A DNA stretch of 64,000 bases from NCBI GenBank assembly GCA_947568835.1, contig OX387603.1:19492651-19556650 (forward strand), written 5' to 3'. Positions 14,398 to 26,435 of this stretch are shown piece by piece. Position 1 is the stretch's first letter. Each line of letters opens with the position of its first letter. This DNA comes from Protonemura montana (lineage: Eukaryota > Arthropoda > Insecta > Plecoptera > Nemouridae). A program made the translations under genes and the position numbers. Under the pieces are notes generated by a model. The model worked only from the letters and a program-made list of their open reading frames with translations. It ran no database searches and was not told the DNA's origin.

Positions 14398-17078
14398 ATT
14401 TCCCGCGGGACACACAAATTATACTGGGATGCCAGACGACGGGACGCTACGCAAGCTTTTAATTGCCCGTTCTAAAAGCAAATCCGATGCAAATCCAATA
14501 ATCTTACACCACGCCCAAAACAAAAGCTTCGAACAAAGTTAAACTGAAAGAGATTTACTCTGTTAAATTACTGGGATAAAATCCAACGTCTAGGGGCTGA
14601 TAAAATTCATGGCTCTATCATTCATATCGGACATACTTTTTCAATTAGTCTCTATCTAGATATATGAATTTATAAACCCCCTTGTTAAAGAAAACTCGTG
14701 TTCTGATTGGTTGTTTTCCTCCAATCGAAAGCGATATGACTTCATTGTAGTAATTCAAATGTTTCCCATATGGAATGCCGCTCATGCACATGTATCGAGT
14801 TAGGGTGACTATTAGAGGGTTGTTAAACTAGCGAGACCCTGAGGGTGGCTGTGCATGTTCCATTAGCCAAGGGGTTTGAGGGGGGTGGATAATTTAATCC
14901 GGCAACAGGGTGGGCTTTGTGTGGAAACCACAAAGACATTGCGTCAACTGGATTGGGGTCCTCCGGGCGATGGAATGCAGGCAGGCTTCATCGGCAGATC
15001 TAATAACGGCTGAAGACCGTGCTATACGTGTAAGGAATTGAAGAGACGATAGGGATATTGGTGTCAATATGTATGTGAGTGATCGTTATTTGTCATGTCA
15101 TAATAAATCATGCGTGGAGGAAGTGTTTCCCCAGATTTTGGTGAAATGCCTGAGGCACGAGTTACGGTAAATCGCCCATGAGATATATTTCAGATAAACC
15201 ACGAAGGTAGAACCTCGTCTGTCATTTACGATCAGTTTACCCCACTAAATTTAAAAATGTACATCTCCATAAATTCTTTTGTGTGCAATTTCCTTTCAAT
15301 CCAGCGTGTTAAATAAGTTCATATTCGTCCATGTGCCCCGACACTCAGGAATAGCTTTATGTCCTATATGAGCTCACATTTGCATAGTTCAGATTTTCTG
15401 AGTATGACTGGTCGAGATGACGCAAGCTCTATATTATCTTCCCTCTCTTTTCGAACCCCCTGAGGCGCCGAGTTATACAGTGTTTTCCCTAAGGGGCACA
15501 TTAAGTGCTAACCCCACATCGACGTGTGTGTGTTTTTGGGGTTGTGTCACTCGCATCCCCCCACACCACCCCGCCCAAACTCGTGGCTAAAAACCAGCAC
15601 TTGCATAAGCACATTTAGACGATACTGTTAAACCAATTGATGGTGACTTAATCACAACGCTAGGAATAATTGGTTGGAAATTATTCTTTCGTATTTAATT
15701 ATAGAAATAGGCTATTGTACGTTGAGTATAATAGGTTTATAGCCCAGCTACAAAACAATTGGTCCTGTTTAGGGTTGCCAATACAGAAGTACCGTTGGTT
15801 CTGATAAATGTCACAGAAACATATGGAAATGCTGTGTGGTAGTTATGAATGGACTTACCTATTTTATTGACTTAAAAAAAAATAGTTTTTTGGCAGCTTT
15901 TTATTACGTTACAAGAATCTGCGACGATAATTTACCAGCGTTGTTTCATCTATTTCAATGCACTTTGAAGAAAAACTGCAAAGACATTCCTTGCTCATGA
16001 ATGACAAATAATGTGACAAACACCTTCGGTAGGTAAAAGTGAAATTTAGTAAAGCAAAAATTGGAAGTGCACCAGGAATCTTGACTCAGAAAAAGACAAA
16101 CGTGTGTGCTAAAAAGAATGAGAATAGCGGCGTTTAAAATTATCCCGATGACTCGTGGTGGCTGTGAAGGTGTGCTATAGGTGGTGGTAATGAGGCTGAA
16201 GAGTTAACTAGTTGTCGACAAACGACATCCGCAGTGGCGTTATTAGGTATGGCAAGCTCTGAACTTTTTACACCGTTTTACTCTTATTTCGATTAAGTAG
16301 TACAGGGTGTCTTTTCGTTAGCAGTAACAATTTCTATAGTTATTTTACACCTGTGTGTTCGTTGGCATTGTCAGTTCCCAACGTTCCTTCACTAACTTAC
16401 ACCTGCTCTAGAGGTTGAGTGAAAAGATAACCCAGTAACAAAACTAGTTCATGAACTGGTTCATAGCTGGCGAACTAAGCTATTGTTATAATGCATTTTC
16501 AGGATAAGAACCACTATTGAAAAAATCAAACACAAGTCAAATTCATCCAAAAAACAGCTATTGGGCTATGAGCCTGTGTGCCGGCCATTTTTTATTATGG
16601 TTCAAATCATGAAAAGATTTACGGCCCCTGAAAAGCTGCTCCTATCTATCATTTCCTTTAAGCTCAAAGATATTTTACAATCCATATGTTGAAAGTATAT
16701 TTTCAGTATTCTAGAAAATCTTTGCCAAAAACTGTAAATCGCCGAACAGTGCGAGTATTGAGCAGCGGGTATATTCACAATACAATTTTTGAAAAAATAC
16801 CACCACTTTTTTCGCAAAATAAGCTAAGAAAATTGCTAAGGGAATGGGAAAATGTAAAGGAAACTTTTAATATAGTGAAAAATAAACGAGCTTCTTTAAA
16901 TGATCTCTATTAATTTCACTTTCCCACCCACTCGAAGGAGTTAGCGGGTAAACGCTAGAATTAATCATTTTGAAATACTCTTCTCAAAGCGATGAATTTC
17001 CCCGACACGACGCTCATTGCGCAGCCTCACTTCGACACCATCCAGCGTCGCCACTGGCCGTCGCGACGCCATGCTGCA

Positions 17079-17092
17079 GCTGCCATGGCAAC
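17079..17092. promoter_or_regulatory. RFX X-box-like motif
   Basis: GCTGCCATGGCAAC has a perfect right half (GGCAAC) and one mismatch in the left half. It lies in a short GC-rich patch about 610 bp upstream of the 173-codon ORF at 17,702. Confidence 0.4.
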
Positions 17093-17701
17093 GCGTGGTG
17101 AGTCATCTCGCAAGTGCACTCCTCGGAGCGTGTCATTAGACAGTTATTTTCGGAAACCTTTACAACCCTAATGAGTGTTGTAAAATACTTTTACTTGGAG
17201 TCAACGTGATTTTAAACGTGCTAAATAGTATATCTATGAGTGGTGCGTCATTCTGTGAAGTTGTGAGCGAGTAGACGAGAACTCTTTGAGTTTGACAGAA
17301 GTATACTTTGCTTTTGAACGGTTTCACCAATTACGACGTGGAATTGAACGCGACTTTGTACGGATTCGAAATTGTTGTCTATGCCAACCCCCCCATACAT
17401 TTTCATCATGGAAAGCAAAAAAAAAAAAAAAAATTAGCGGTATAGATAATTGAACACGTTATGATACTATTGCGTTTATATCTACACAACAAAAGCTGTT
17501 TTATTTTCCATCTCCCATAAAATTGCACTTTGTGGAGCAATTTTCTTTATATTTTTACTGAAAAAACCTTAGTAAAACCTCATCATAAAACTCCAGTGAA
17601 GACGTTTACGCGATCAGCACTTAACCAAGTCGGCGTTTATCGTAAATTGGCTTACAGATTGTAGATCTCAGATCAAATCAATATAAAACTAAAATATAAA
17701 A

Positions 17702-18223
17702 ATGTCTTTAGATGCAGTGTACCCAAGAAAACGCAAGAATCTTGGTGCCTCCAATTGCCTGTTCGAGTTCGAATCAAATCGAAGATACCCACTCCTTTCG
17801 GCCAGTCATCTAATAAAACAAAACGATGCACTCACCCCCCAAGAATCTTCGAGTCGTGCAAGTATCCTAGCAACATACAAGAAATTCTTAGATGCAAGTA
17901 ACATCGTAATTCACCCGGCTATCAAAACCAAGGCTCGCCAATCAATATCACGCACACCCACCGTCGTAAAACAATGGCTCACAGCACCTAATACCACTAG
18001 TTTAACGACACTCGATAAAACTTCGTGGGTTGTCTACTTGCCATGCGAGGGCAGGCGAGATCGTACTATAGCCGAGAATTTCTCTATAACGAGGATGAAT
18101 CATGCAGACGCATTCGATTTCATTGAATGCGTAGGACTATCAAATTGTCTATCAATTCACATAGAAAGACAGCATGGTTCCATATTGAATTTTTTCAAAT
18201 ATCTGAACCAAAGAAAAGCTTGA
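17702..18223 (+). CDS. Unidentified single-exon ORF, 173 codons
   Basis: The longest open frame in the first 26 kb. It begins at an ATG preceded by an AT-rich run (AATATAAAACTAAAATATAA) that could hold a TATA-like element, and it ends in TGA. I recognise no domain. The predicted product is basic and Ser/Thr/Asn-rich, with no signal peptide or membrane segment. Its middle (around SRTPTVVKQWLTAPNTTS) and C-terminal half (FDFIECVGLSNCLSIHIE) look ordinary and protein-like, but nothing places it in a family. A frame this long is not impossible by chance in about 128,000 codons of six-frame sequence, so treat it as a candidate lineage-specific gene, an exon of an unseen gene, or a chance ORF. There are no neighbours to give context. 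Confidence 0.3.
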   Translation: MSLDAVYPRKRKNLGASNCLFEFESNRRYPLLSASHLIKQNDALTPQESSSRASILATYKKFLDASNIVIHPAIKTKARQSISRTPTVVKQWLTAPNTTSLTTLDKTSWVVYLPCEGRRDRTIAENFSITRMNHADAFDFIECVGLSNCLSIHIERQHGSILNFFKYLNQRKA

Positions 18224-21200
18224 TATTTTCGAGCACGCCCAGTAATATTTCAAGCATAAGCATATTTTTCGAATTTTACATTCGTTTAAATTTCAACAAA
18301 TTAGATATTTACACGAAAATAATTATGCATACTAAAAAAACACGGTTCGGCTCTCTTTGATACATGATTCATGATTTACTTTGTGGCGTTCTCCAACGTC
18401 CAAGGACAAAATTAACGTTCGTTTTAACGAAGAATTTTAACGACGCTCTGAAGACCCATATGTTCTTTCAGGCTTTATGATGAGCAATGAAAGTGATCTA
18501 TGGCGCGATAGACGCTGAGGTTTTGTTTTGTAGGAAGTAGGGTTATGTGAAACGTTCCGAGTAATTTGGGAAACACTTCGTCATTCTGCTTTTCCAGCAA
18601 CCGCCTCTGACATTCACCGTGTATGGCGAGCGAAATGCGTAGAGCGTTTGTCTCCTGCGTTCTAATCGATTTGTGGAATGATCAATTAGCGATGGGCATT
18701 GCGGTGATGTCCAAAACAAATTGTTGATGTTGCGATGTTGACGAAATCTGTTGTTTGGCGTGCTTGATAATTATTTCTAGATCTCTGAGTTGTTACACAA
18801 TTTTTCTGTCTGTGCCATGCGCCGGCTTGGTTCTCGAAGAAACAAAATTATCTTGCTCTAAAATTCATACCGCAGTAAATTTGATCTACTTTTTAGCTAT
18901 TAATGCAAAAACTCTCTTCTTTACTCTTTTATTTCGATGTTTACTGCACGTAAAAGTTTGTAAATTAATATTTAAATTACACAAAACCTTGTACGATTCG
19001 AACTATCCTAATCTGTTTACTATATGAACCATTAGTCTGAAGCAAGCAGCAAAACATAACTTTATTAATCTTTCGTGAATCAGAGAAAAATTCTGTATCA
19101 ATCCGTGCACTCAGAGGAAATGATAGTTCTAAGTTTCTCGCTCAAATTTGGAGCAAATTTAATTGGTTCCTCCCAAAAGTAAAACATCGATCCCTCTCCT
19201 CCAAAATCTGGCTCATCTCTCTATCTGAATATCGATAAACACATCCAACCAATCTGAAGTGCCAGACATAGTTGGAAAAGAAACCCTTACATCGGCGGCG
19301 TCTATCAGGCAAGATGGTCGTCGGTCGAGCGAGTAGGAGGCACCAACAGCAACATGGACGCGAGTAGACACCAGGCTCGCAGCACTCGGAGCACGTCTCT
19401 ACTCGAGCCCGACGACACTCGACGTCGTCAACTGCACTGCGCAGCCGACGCGCTGGGAAAGTGGGGAAATGATGAAAAGCCGTTTTCGTGGGCGAGTTTT
19501 CATTAAAACCGAACCAAGTTTCACCATCTGCACTAGTAATTTCGACATCTGGCCCATAGTTGATGAGATTGGGGAATTGTCGAAAGCAGTGTTTTCAAGC
19601 GGCCCACGTACCGTGGAAAGTTTCATCACACTTAAACCAAGTTTCAGCATCTGTATTGGGAAATTGTTTTGTTAATTTTGCTAGAGGTTGTTCATTTCCA
19701 TTTTTTTTTATTTAAAGGGGAACGATGTGGATTGCCGCGTTTTGAGACTTAATTCCAAGAAATTAAATCTGTAATTAAAGCGTCAAAAAGAAAATTAAGT
19801 AGATACATGTAGTGCAACACATAAACAAACATTTTAAATTTGGGATAGCATATTTAGAGCGGCTGGGGGCCTAGTCTCGATCATTTTTGTTGTGGAGACT
19901 TCGCCGTGTAGATGGTTTTAGTCCAAATGTCAAGCGAAATATTCAAGTGTCCAAAAAAAGCAAACTCGATCGTCTTTTAGTATTCTCAAAGACTTGAGCA
20001 TTTCGGCTAAAACGTTGGCCATTTTCCTGATCATCAATTGGGGACACTCCTGGACCGCGTGCATTTGTCAGACAAGCAGTACGGCCCGTATATGCAATCT
20101 GATATCAGATAGAAAAAATCAAAACCCTTTGTGTAAAACCCACCTCGCGGGTGCAGGATTCCTTCCACTAACAACCAACCAAATCATTATTCATAAACCA
20201 AGGTCCAAAAGCACAGATGTGATCTCTTATATGATAATTGATATTCATCAGAAGCGCGCTGCCAAGTCCATATAGACAAGAATGGACCACGCAGAGGTCG
20301 ATGATTCATTCTGACAGTGAATCATCATTCATGCGTTGTACTTGTCAAGACGTTAGGGTGCGGGTGACGGGGCGGAGGTGGGGAGACATGGGGTGCTAGG
20401 GTGGGCGTCGAGAGGTGGAAGAAAGAGGGTGGTGAAATAAATGGAAGAGGGGAAAGTAGGAAGGGAGAGGAAACTGTAAGATGTTGCAGCTAGAAAGATT
20501 AAGAATGGAGGGTGGTTTGTTTGTATATACTGAAGTCTGCTTCTAGTTTTATTGGAATAACTTTTTGCATTAACTTCTTAAGAATTTTGTTAATATTGGA
20601 TGGAGACTTTGAGGTTGGCATGGTACCGTGAAATCTTTCTGGATATGCTCTGAGAGAACATTCTGCAAATGTCAATTCATATTTGTATATTTCGCTGATT
20701 TTATGTAGAATAAGTACATCAGAATTCCTTTCATATGATCATTCCCGACTTTTCATTTTCAGATTTACACGTATTTTTTTTTTCAATTTTCATCGTTGCT
20801 TATCAAAAATTCCATCATTAACTACCCCGATGACAAGCACATATGAAAATGTATCATGCAATTGGCAAATCAAATTTATAGCGTCGAAATTGTAACTGAT
20901 CACTTTCTCAGCCGAAGACGATGCTTGGCTAGGCTGACAAATGACGATGACAAACTACTTTTTACATTTATTACATTTATTTTTTGATTGATGAAGATAT
21001 TAATGATAAGTCTAATACACTCATCTCGCAAACCCTGATTGATCGAAAAGCGGCAAACTTTATGCCAACCGCGAAAAAAGCATGGCTCAGATATTTTGCA
21101 GTCAAGTAAAGTGCTGATATCTATTTATTTCAATTTGTAAAATAGATTTTAGTGATTGTACGAAATGGTTTGCAATCAAGAGACAATTGCCCCCTTTTTT

Positions 21201-22185
21201 CCATTCGGCTTACACTTTGTTATTATACGTTTTACAACAGTCACCAAGTCAGAGAGAGAAGCAAATCTCAGCAATAGGTTTACAAAATTGATCAACTACA
21301 ACTATTGATCAATTGATCAAATCAACTACCAAAGCACGCTCTCCCGAATTCGAAGTCGAAAAAGTCCGAACTTGCCAATTTTTTTGCATACCTACAGTCC
21401 CATACCTTTGCTGCATATTTGACAACTGTCACAATCTATCATTTCTATTTCCCCCCCAAAAATTGTGACATTATTTCCATTTCCTCCACCCACCAAACAT
21501 TCAAAGCGGCCCCGTTCCAAATTAAAGCGTCCCATCCACGAGCCGCAATGTTTTCACGACGTCGAAACTGTTTATAATGCCCTATTTCCAGGCACGCGTC
21601 AAATTTAGAATGCACATATTGAATATTATTACAGTGTGTCGCTGGTGTGCCGTTTGAGCTCGCGTAAACACACGTGGATGACTCACAGCTCATGTGAGAG
21701 AGCGCAGAGTTTGGAATTGGCTCGTAGACCAGCCACTTTAGACCCCGGGCTGATATTGCTGAGACAGATCTGCATTCCAGAGCCCATGTCACAGTACAGG
21801 CAACTAACGTCATACCGTGTCCAGGACCCCATGAGTAGGCCATCATGTGCGACGGTGACTCATTTTACATATTTGTGATGTTCGCGACATACCTTCGCGT
21901 ATTTTTTAGGGATTGGTTCGCAATTTTTTGCCACGTTATTGGACAGTGTCGTAAATATAAACCAAAATATTTGAAAACTGATTGCTGTTAATTATTTGCT
22001 TTGTGAGATCACATTTTACTTATTTATTGATTTAGCTATTCGGATGGCCCTCTGAGGAATTGCCAGATATTGGTATGATTCCTTCATGTCCTTCACTGAT
22101 CATTTTTTTGGCTGTAAACAGGTGAAAAGTGAGTTGAGTCAAGATAGTTAAGTGTCAAGTCAAGCCTGTGGTGAAGCTAACTTAA
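18224..22185. other. Intergenic, no gene supported
   Basis: No recognisable gene. A CpG-rich patch lies at about 19,290-19,460. An imperfect direct duplication lies at about 19,497-19,670, where CCAAGTTTCACCATCTG recurs as CCAAGTTTCAGCATCTG. A 16-bp palindrome TTGATCAATTGATCAA lies at 21,305-21,320. A 133-codon minus-strand frame (21,445-21,846) shows no domain. Confidence 0.6.
20350..20480. repeat. Purine-rich (G/A) tract
   Basis: About 130 bp strongly biased to G and A on the plus strand (GGGGCGGAGGTGGGGAGA and on to GGGAGAGGAAAC). Such tracts can form triplex or G-rich structures. No gene is attached. Confidence 0.6.
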
Positions 22186-22262
22186 GTCGAAGATAGTAAG
22201 AATAGATAAAGAAAAAGATAGAAAAGATAGATGGATAATAGATAGAAAGAAAAGAAAAAAAT
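22186..22262. repeat. Degenerate GATA/GAAA microsatellite
   Basis: Runs of AGATAG, GATAAAG and GAAAGAAAAG units form an imperfect simple-sequence tract. Confidence 0.7.
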
Positions 22263-22779
22263 ACCAGGTCGAAGATAGCCGGAGTACTAAGGTTAGGAAA
22301 AATGTTCACAAATTTCTTAGGGTTGTTTCTCGAGTTATTTCAGAATCATGTACATTCTATTATTGTTTATGCTAAAAAAAATACCCTCTGGCATGTACTA
22401 GAAAAGTTTTACTATACTTCCAAGGACAAAAAGGGTCAGCACGTATCTTGAAAAACCCTGGTCTGGCTCCAATAGAAGCTGTATCACCTGGTCCACGACC
22501 TCCACACAATTCCTCATACGCATGGCATCTGCAAGAATGACTCATCCAAACGACCGGCAAGGGTACAGCATCATTTGTAAAAAAACACTGCAGGTGTGAC
22601 CTCAGAACACATTTGCACTTTTTCAAGATATCTTAAAAGAATCTCGCTTGCGTCTTTAAATCTACAGTTCTAAAAGTGAATGATATATTTTGACTCAGCC
22701 GCAATTTGTGCGGGCGCGATGACTTTGTCATGCAGTTTTAACAGGGCGATTAGGCACGAAACCGCGTCCGTTAGCTACG

Positions 22780-22793
22780 GTTGCCATGGTAAT
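22780..22793. promoter_or_regulatory. RFX X-box-like motif
   Basis: GTTGCCATGGTAAT has a perfect left half and one mismatch in the right half. It lies about 3.6 kb upstream of the polycystin start codon in a CpG-containing stretch. Confidence 0.4.
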
Positions 22794-23422
22794 GGTGCGT
22801 TAACGCGTGTTTGCTGCGTGTCTGCGCTTTGGCGCACGTCGTGCGGTATATGCGTTTACAGCTTTTCTTCCTTCACGCACGAGAAATTGAAATGAAAATT
22901 CGGCACCGACCGACGGACGAACGTGACATAACAGCGAACATTTTTCTGTGTTACGGTTTTTATGGTCGCTATTTCAAATCCGTTTTATGCTCTAGACACT
23001 TGCAGAGTTGGTTTATATAGTAGAGTTGCTTACACTTTGCATTGTCTCTATTGATATTGAGTGATTTAAGGGAAAAAGTGTGTATTTAGTTACAAAAAAT
23101 AAGCTCGATTTTGTAAATTAATTTCTGGTCATACTGATCAAATACAATCTACAGAATACACTCCATATCATTCCACGTTAAACGAGTTTTTAGGAATAGT
23201 AAGAGAGTAAACGAGCCGGAAACACGTGGTAACGATAGGTGATACTCGATTGCACCTTCCTTGCTAACAAACCTCGAAAATTAAATAATTACGACTCAAA
23301 ATATCGATACACGTAGTCAATTGTACATACTTAAGACTAATTAAAAGTAAACCAGTCTCAAATGCGAGTAACGTGCGAGAAATCTAAATTAAACTAAGAG
23401 GACTCCACCCTACTAGCATTTT

Positions 23423-23472
23423 CCATTTTTTGTCGGAAAAGTAGTCATTTGGCGGCCAATTTTCGCAAAGAC
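23423..23472. mobile_element. Solitary arm of the foldback (MITE-like) family
   Basis: It shares TTTTTGTCGG, AAAGTAGT and TTTGGCGGCCA, in the same order and spacing, with the arms of the 31.3-31.7 kb foldback element. No partner arm is obvious, so this is probably a truncated copy. Confidence 0.6.
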
Positions 23473-24073
23473 ACACAACGCTTTGGTAGAACGGTGAAAA
23501 ATTGTAACATTTCTAGACTTTACTACCATTGTACCGTAGTATTAAGTGCGTAGATAGCATTTTTACCCTTGAAGGTCCGCCAAAACTTCCAGTATCGGTG
23601 ATGATTCGGCAACTTAGCATAGCAGGTATTCTATTTGATTAATATATTGATGGTCAGCAGGTGTACGACGTCCAGTGAACAATATTCAAAATCTAAACCT
23701 ATAAATCACATCGGCTAACTTTCACTGTAAGATATCACTGAAGTCTCATTTCCGTTATTTAACTTCTAGGCGTAACATTGACCTTTCAGTATGTCACTCT
23801 TTCCTGTTCTTCAAACGTCCATTCACTTACAAGGAAGTGCAGTTTAATATTCAAATAAATCTGTTTGAAAATTAAATTATTCAGGAATATTGAATATAGA
23901 AATAAGAGATGAAAAGTAATTCTGATTCCGGTATTTTCAGTGTCGTATTCAATTCCACACTTTCTTAGGCATTTCTAACACTTTCTGTACAAAAATAAAC
24001 GGTGACAGGGCTTTCTCTATAACTTCAAAGGTCAGTTTTGTTTATATAAACCCAACAAGAAGATCATCTGCCT

Positions 24074-24160
24074 GAGACCGGATCCACAAGGCAGCTAGTT
24101 AAAGATTAGCCCTTATATATTTGGGGTTAAATGGTTATCACCATGGTAACAATCCCTGAA
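24074..24160. mobile_element. Probable MITE fragment with central X-box-like motif
   Basis: It begins GAGACCGGATCCACAAGG, close to the start of the MITE at 29,981 (GGGCTGGATCCACAAAGG). A central CACCATGGTAAC follows at similar spacing. The other terminus is not clear. The X-box-like core, ATCACCATGGTAAC, is at 24,137-24,150 and has a perfect GGTAAC half, about 2.3 kb upstream of the polycystin ATG. Confidence 0.45.
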
Positions 24161-26435
24161 AGTCTGGGAACATTGCCTGTGATTGGCTGATCATCTTCAC
24201 CTAGAATTTCGACATGTCTAATTCTTGGCAATTCAGTGAGATATCGTGGCGAATGTCGCTGGCATCCTCGATGTCTTTTCAAATTGTCTTTGCATCTCAC
24301 TTCGGTTATGAATCAATTTATTCTCATGTCTTATTCATCGCCTGAACCTGCTGAGCCGCGACTTCCCGTGGACTGACCTGTCTCTGCATAACTCAACTCT
24401 TTTAACATTTCTAAAACACCGAACAGCGAACAGGCAGCAGTATAAATTTCAAACAAATTATTTGTCAACTATAGAATACCAAAGATATGTGAATTTATAT
24501 TTGAATTTATTATATTGATTATTCCTAAAAATAATGCTCTTAGAAAAATCTCTTAAAAAAATAGCAAAATCTACCAATTTTTTCGCCGTATGTTGCGAAT
24601 TCAGGCCACACTTATTTCTGATTCTATCTGACGTGGCATTTAAGCCAGAATGTTTCACTTTCAGCTGATATCCTTAGAACACAGACCCCATGCATTTCCT
24701 TATTTATAAATTCTCAATCACAACAGCTTGCATGATGTCTCTATCTACCCTAGATCCACATTTAGCTCGGCCTTGCACGCAAACTTCCACACTCCAATAA
24801 CCAATATAATTACGCCTTGCGTCTACCAACAGCAGTACCAGTAATGCCTTCCGGGTTTGGTTCGAGCAATTTTTTTCTGTCTACAACATGATGTTATGTA
24901 GACCATCATTCATGTACCCATCACAACCAGGATGACTCACGTTAGTGCGATGGAACAGAAATAGCGGAATGCTTTGGGAATCGGCGAGTGGATTCTTTTG
25001 CAGGGTGTCGATGGCAAAATGTCACGACTTAGCCACGACTGGAATGGGAGACTGGTCGTGAAGGGCACGAGACAACGTGGCGTCTATAATGTGAGCCATT
25101 GTTTTGATGTGTAAGTAGCCAACGAAATTGCTGGCAATGAACGAAACTTAACTCGTGTTCAAAATCGAGCTACCAGCACGACTGCAATAGTTGCATTGTC
25201 TCTAATTGCAGAATATTTATTTATTTGCTATTTTATATGCTTGGTATATATAATCTGATCCTTGAATACGGTATTCTGTAGTTTAAAACCTCAAAATAGA
25301 TAGAATTTTTATGAAAGGTACTCAAAATTAAATTCTAAAATGTACCAAAACATAAAAATGTAAAATATTAAAACTAAAGTGCTGTTGTAGGTAAATATTC
25401 ATGTTCTTTATAAGTCATAGGGAACTGGTCGTTCTCGAGAGGGGTCTGTCGACTTACAAATAAGTTATAGTTTCTAATACCTATCTATACTAGAATAAAA
25501 AAAATCCCAGATAATTCACTTCCAAGTTTTCTTTTCCTGCATTAGAAAACTCCGTAACAAATTTTTGGAGGAGTTACCGATTTTCCATTGTTCGTGCAGC
25601 ACGCATGCCCAGGTAGCAATATCGAATGATTTGTTAGCTTCTATGACTCACCGCCGGCTTACGTCACAGACAGCCAACGCAGTGCTATTATTCGATAATG
25701 CAGACACACACACATATGAAAATTGGGCCAATAACCTCTTGGGAACAATCGGCGCTTACCATTTTAGCATTTCATTATATACGCACAAGATATTATGACT
25801 TTTGCGGGTAATTAGATTGAAATTTCCTAGGCGATACGTGCCGAAATCATGTATGAGTCAACGGTATATTTTGCGAAAAACATGCAAATATATTATTTGG
25901 CTCACTTTTACTTGTTCAGGTCGGACTGGATTTTGTTTTCTTCGTGGGGTTTCTTTGCAATTGCGCACATGAAAAGTATCGGATACAAATTCATGCATGC
26001 AACAGTAACACAGTTTATTCGCACAACTATTTGCAACATTTCCAAATCTATCGGAATCGAGTTTCAGTTCCACAATCGATTGAGTTTTAATTTTATACGG
26101 TTAAATTTAATTTTAAACTGTAGATTTGCGTCCGCCGCAAATGGGGCAAGAACGATTTGAATTGCATCTTTAGTGCCACCTATGTGGAAACTAGCAAACT
26201 AAAACTGAATCGCGTGGTAAGGTCGGCGACTTCTTTAACGGCAAGAATTGCAAGTGACTAATTTTTAAAAACGTTTAAAGTGACAGTCTTTTACCATTAC
26301 TCAATCTACGCCATCTTGATACAAATAATATACACCCGAGAAAACAATTATTTACTTGTTTGGAAATTTTCGATTATATTCACTATTGGAAGAGCTCTCA
26401 AGTAAAATAAACGAACTTGATGTAAATAATTATAA

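Larger units (their letters stand above)
12362..17701. other. Intergenic, no gene supported
   Basis: No convincing gene. It contains GC-rich hairpins near 14.34-14.40 kb, a GTGGAAACCAC hairpin near 14,915-14,935, and an isolated CAGTGGCG end-like motif at about 16,231 that resembles the hAT-like termini at 48.3/49.9 kb. An X-box-like motif sits at 17,079. A 112-codon minus-strand frame (12,929-13,267) has no recognisable features. Confidence 0.6.
22263..26435. other. Upstream region of the polycystin gene, no gene supported
   Basis: No other gene is evident upstream of the polycystin start. It contains two X-box-like motifs, one arm of the foldback family also seen in polycystin intron 6, and AT-rich DNA. 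The 103-codon frame at 25,849-26,160 lacks features. I cannot place a transcription start. Confidence 0.6.

Noticed and set aside
21445-21846. 133-codon minus-strand open frame
   Set aside because: No domain, no splice or promoter support, and frames of this size are expected by chance in this much sequence.
25849-26160. 103-codon frame just upstream of the polycystin gene
   Set aside because: Phe/Ile-rich AT-driven composition, no signal or domain pattern, and it does not join the gene in phase.
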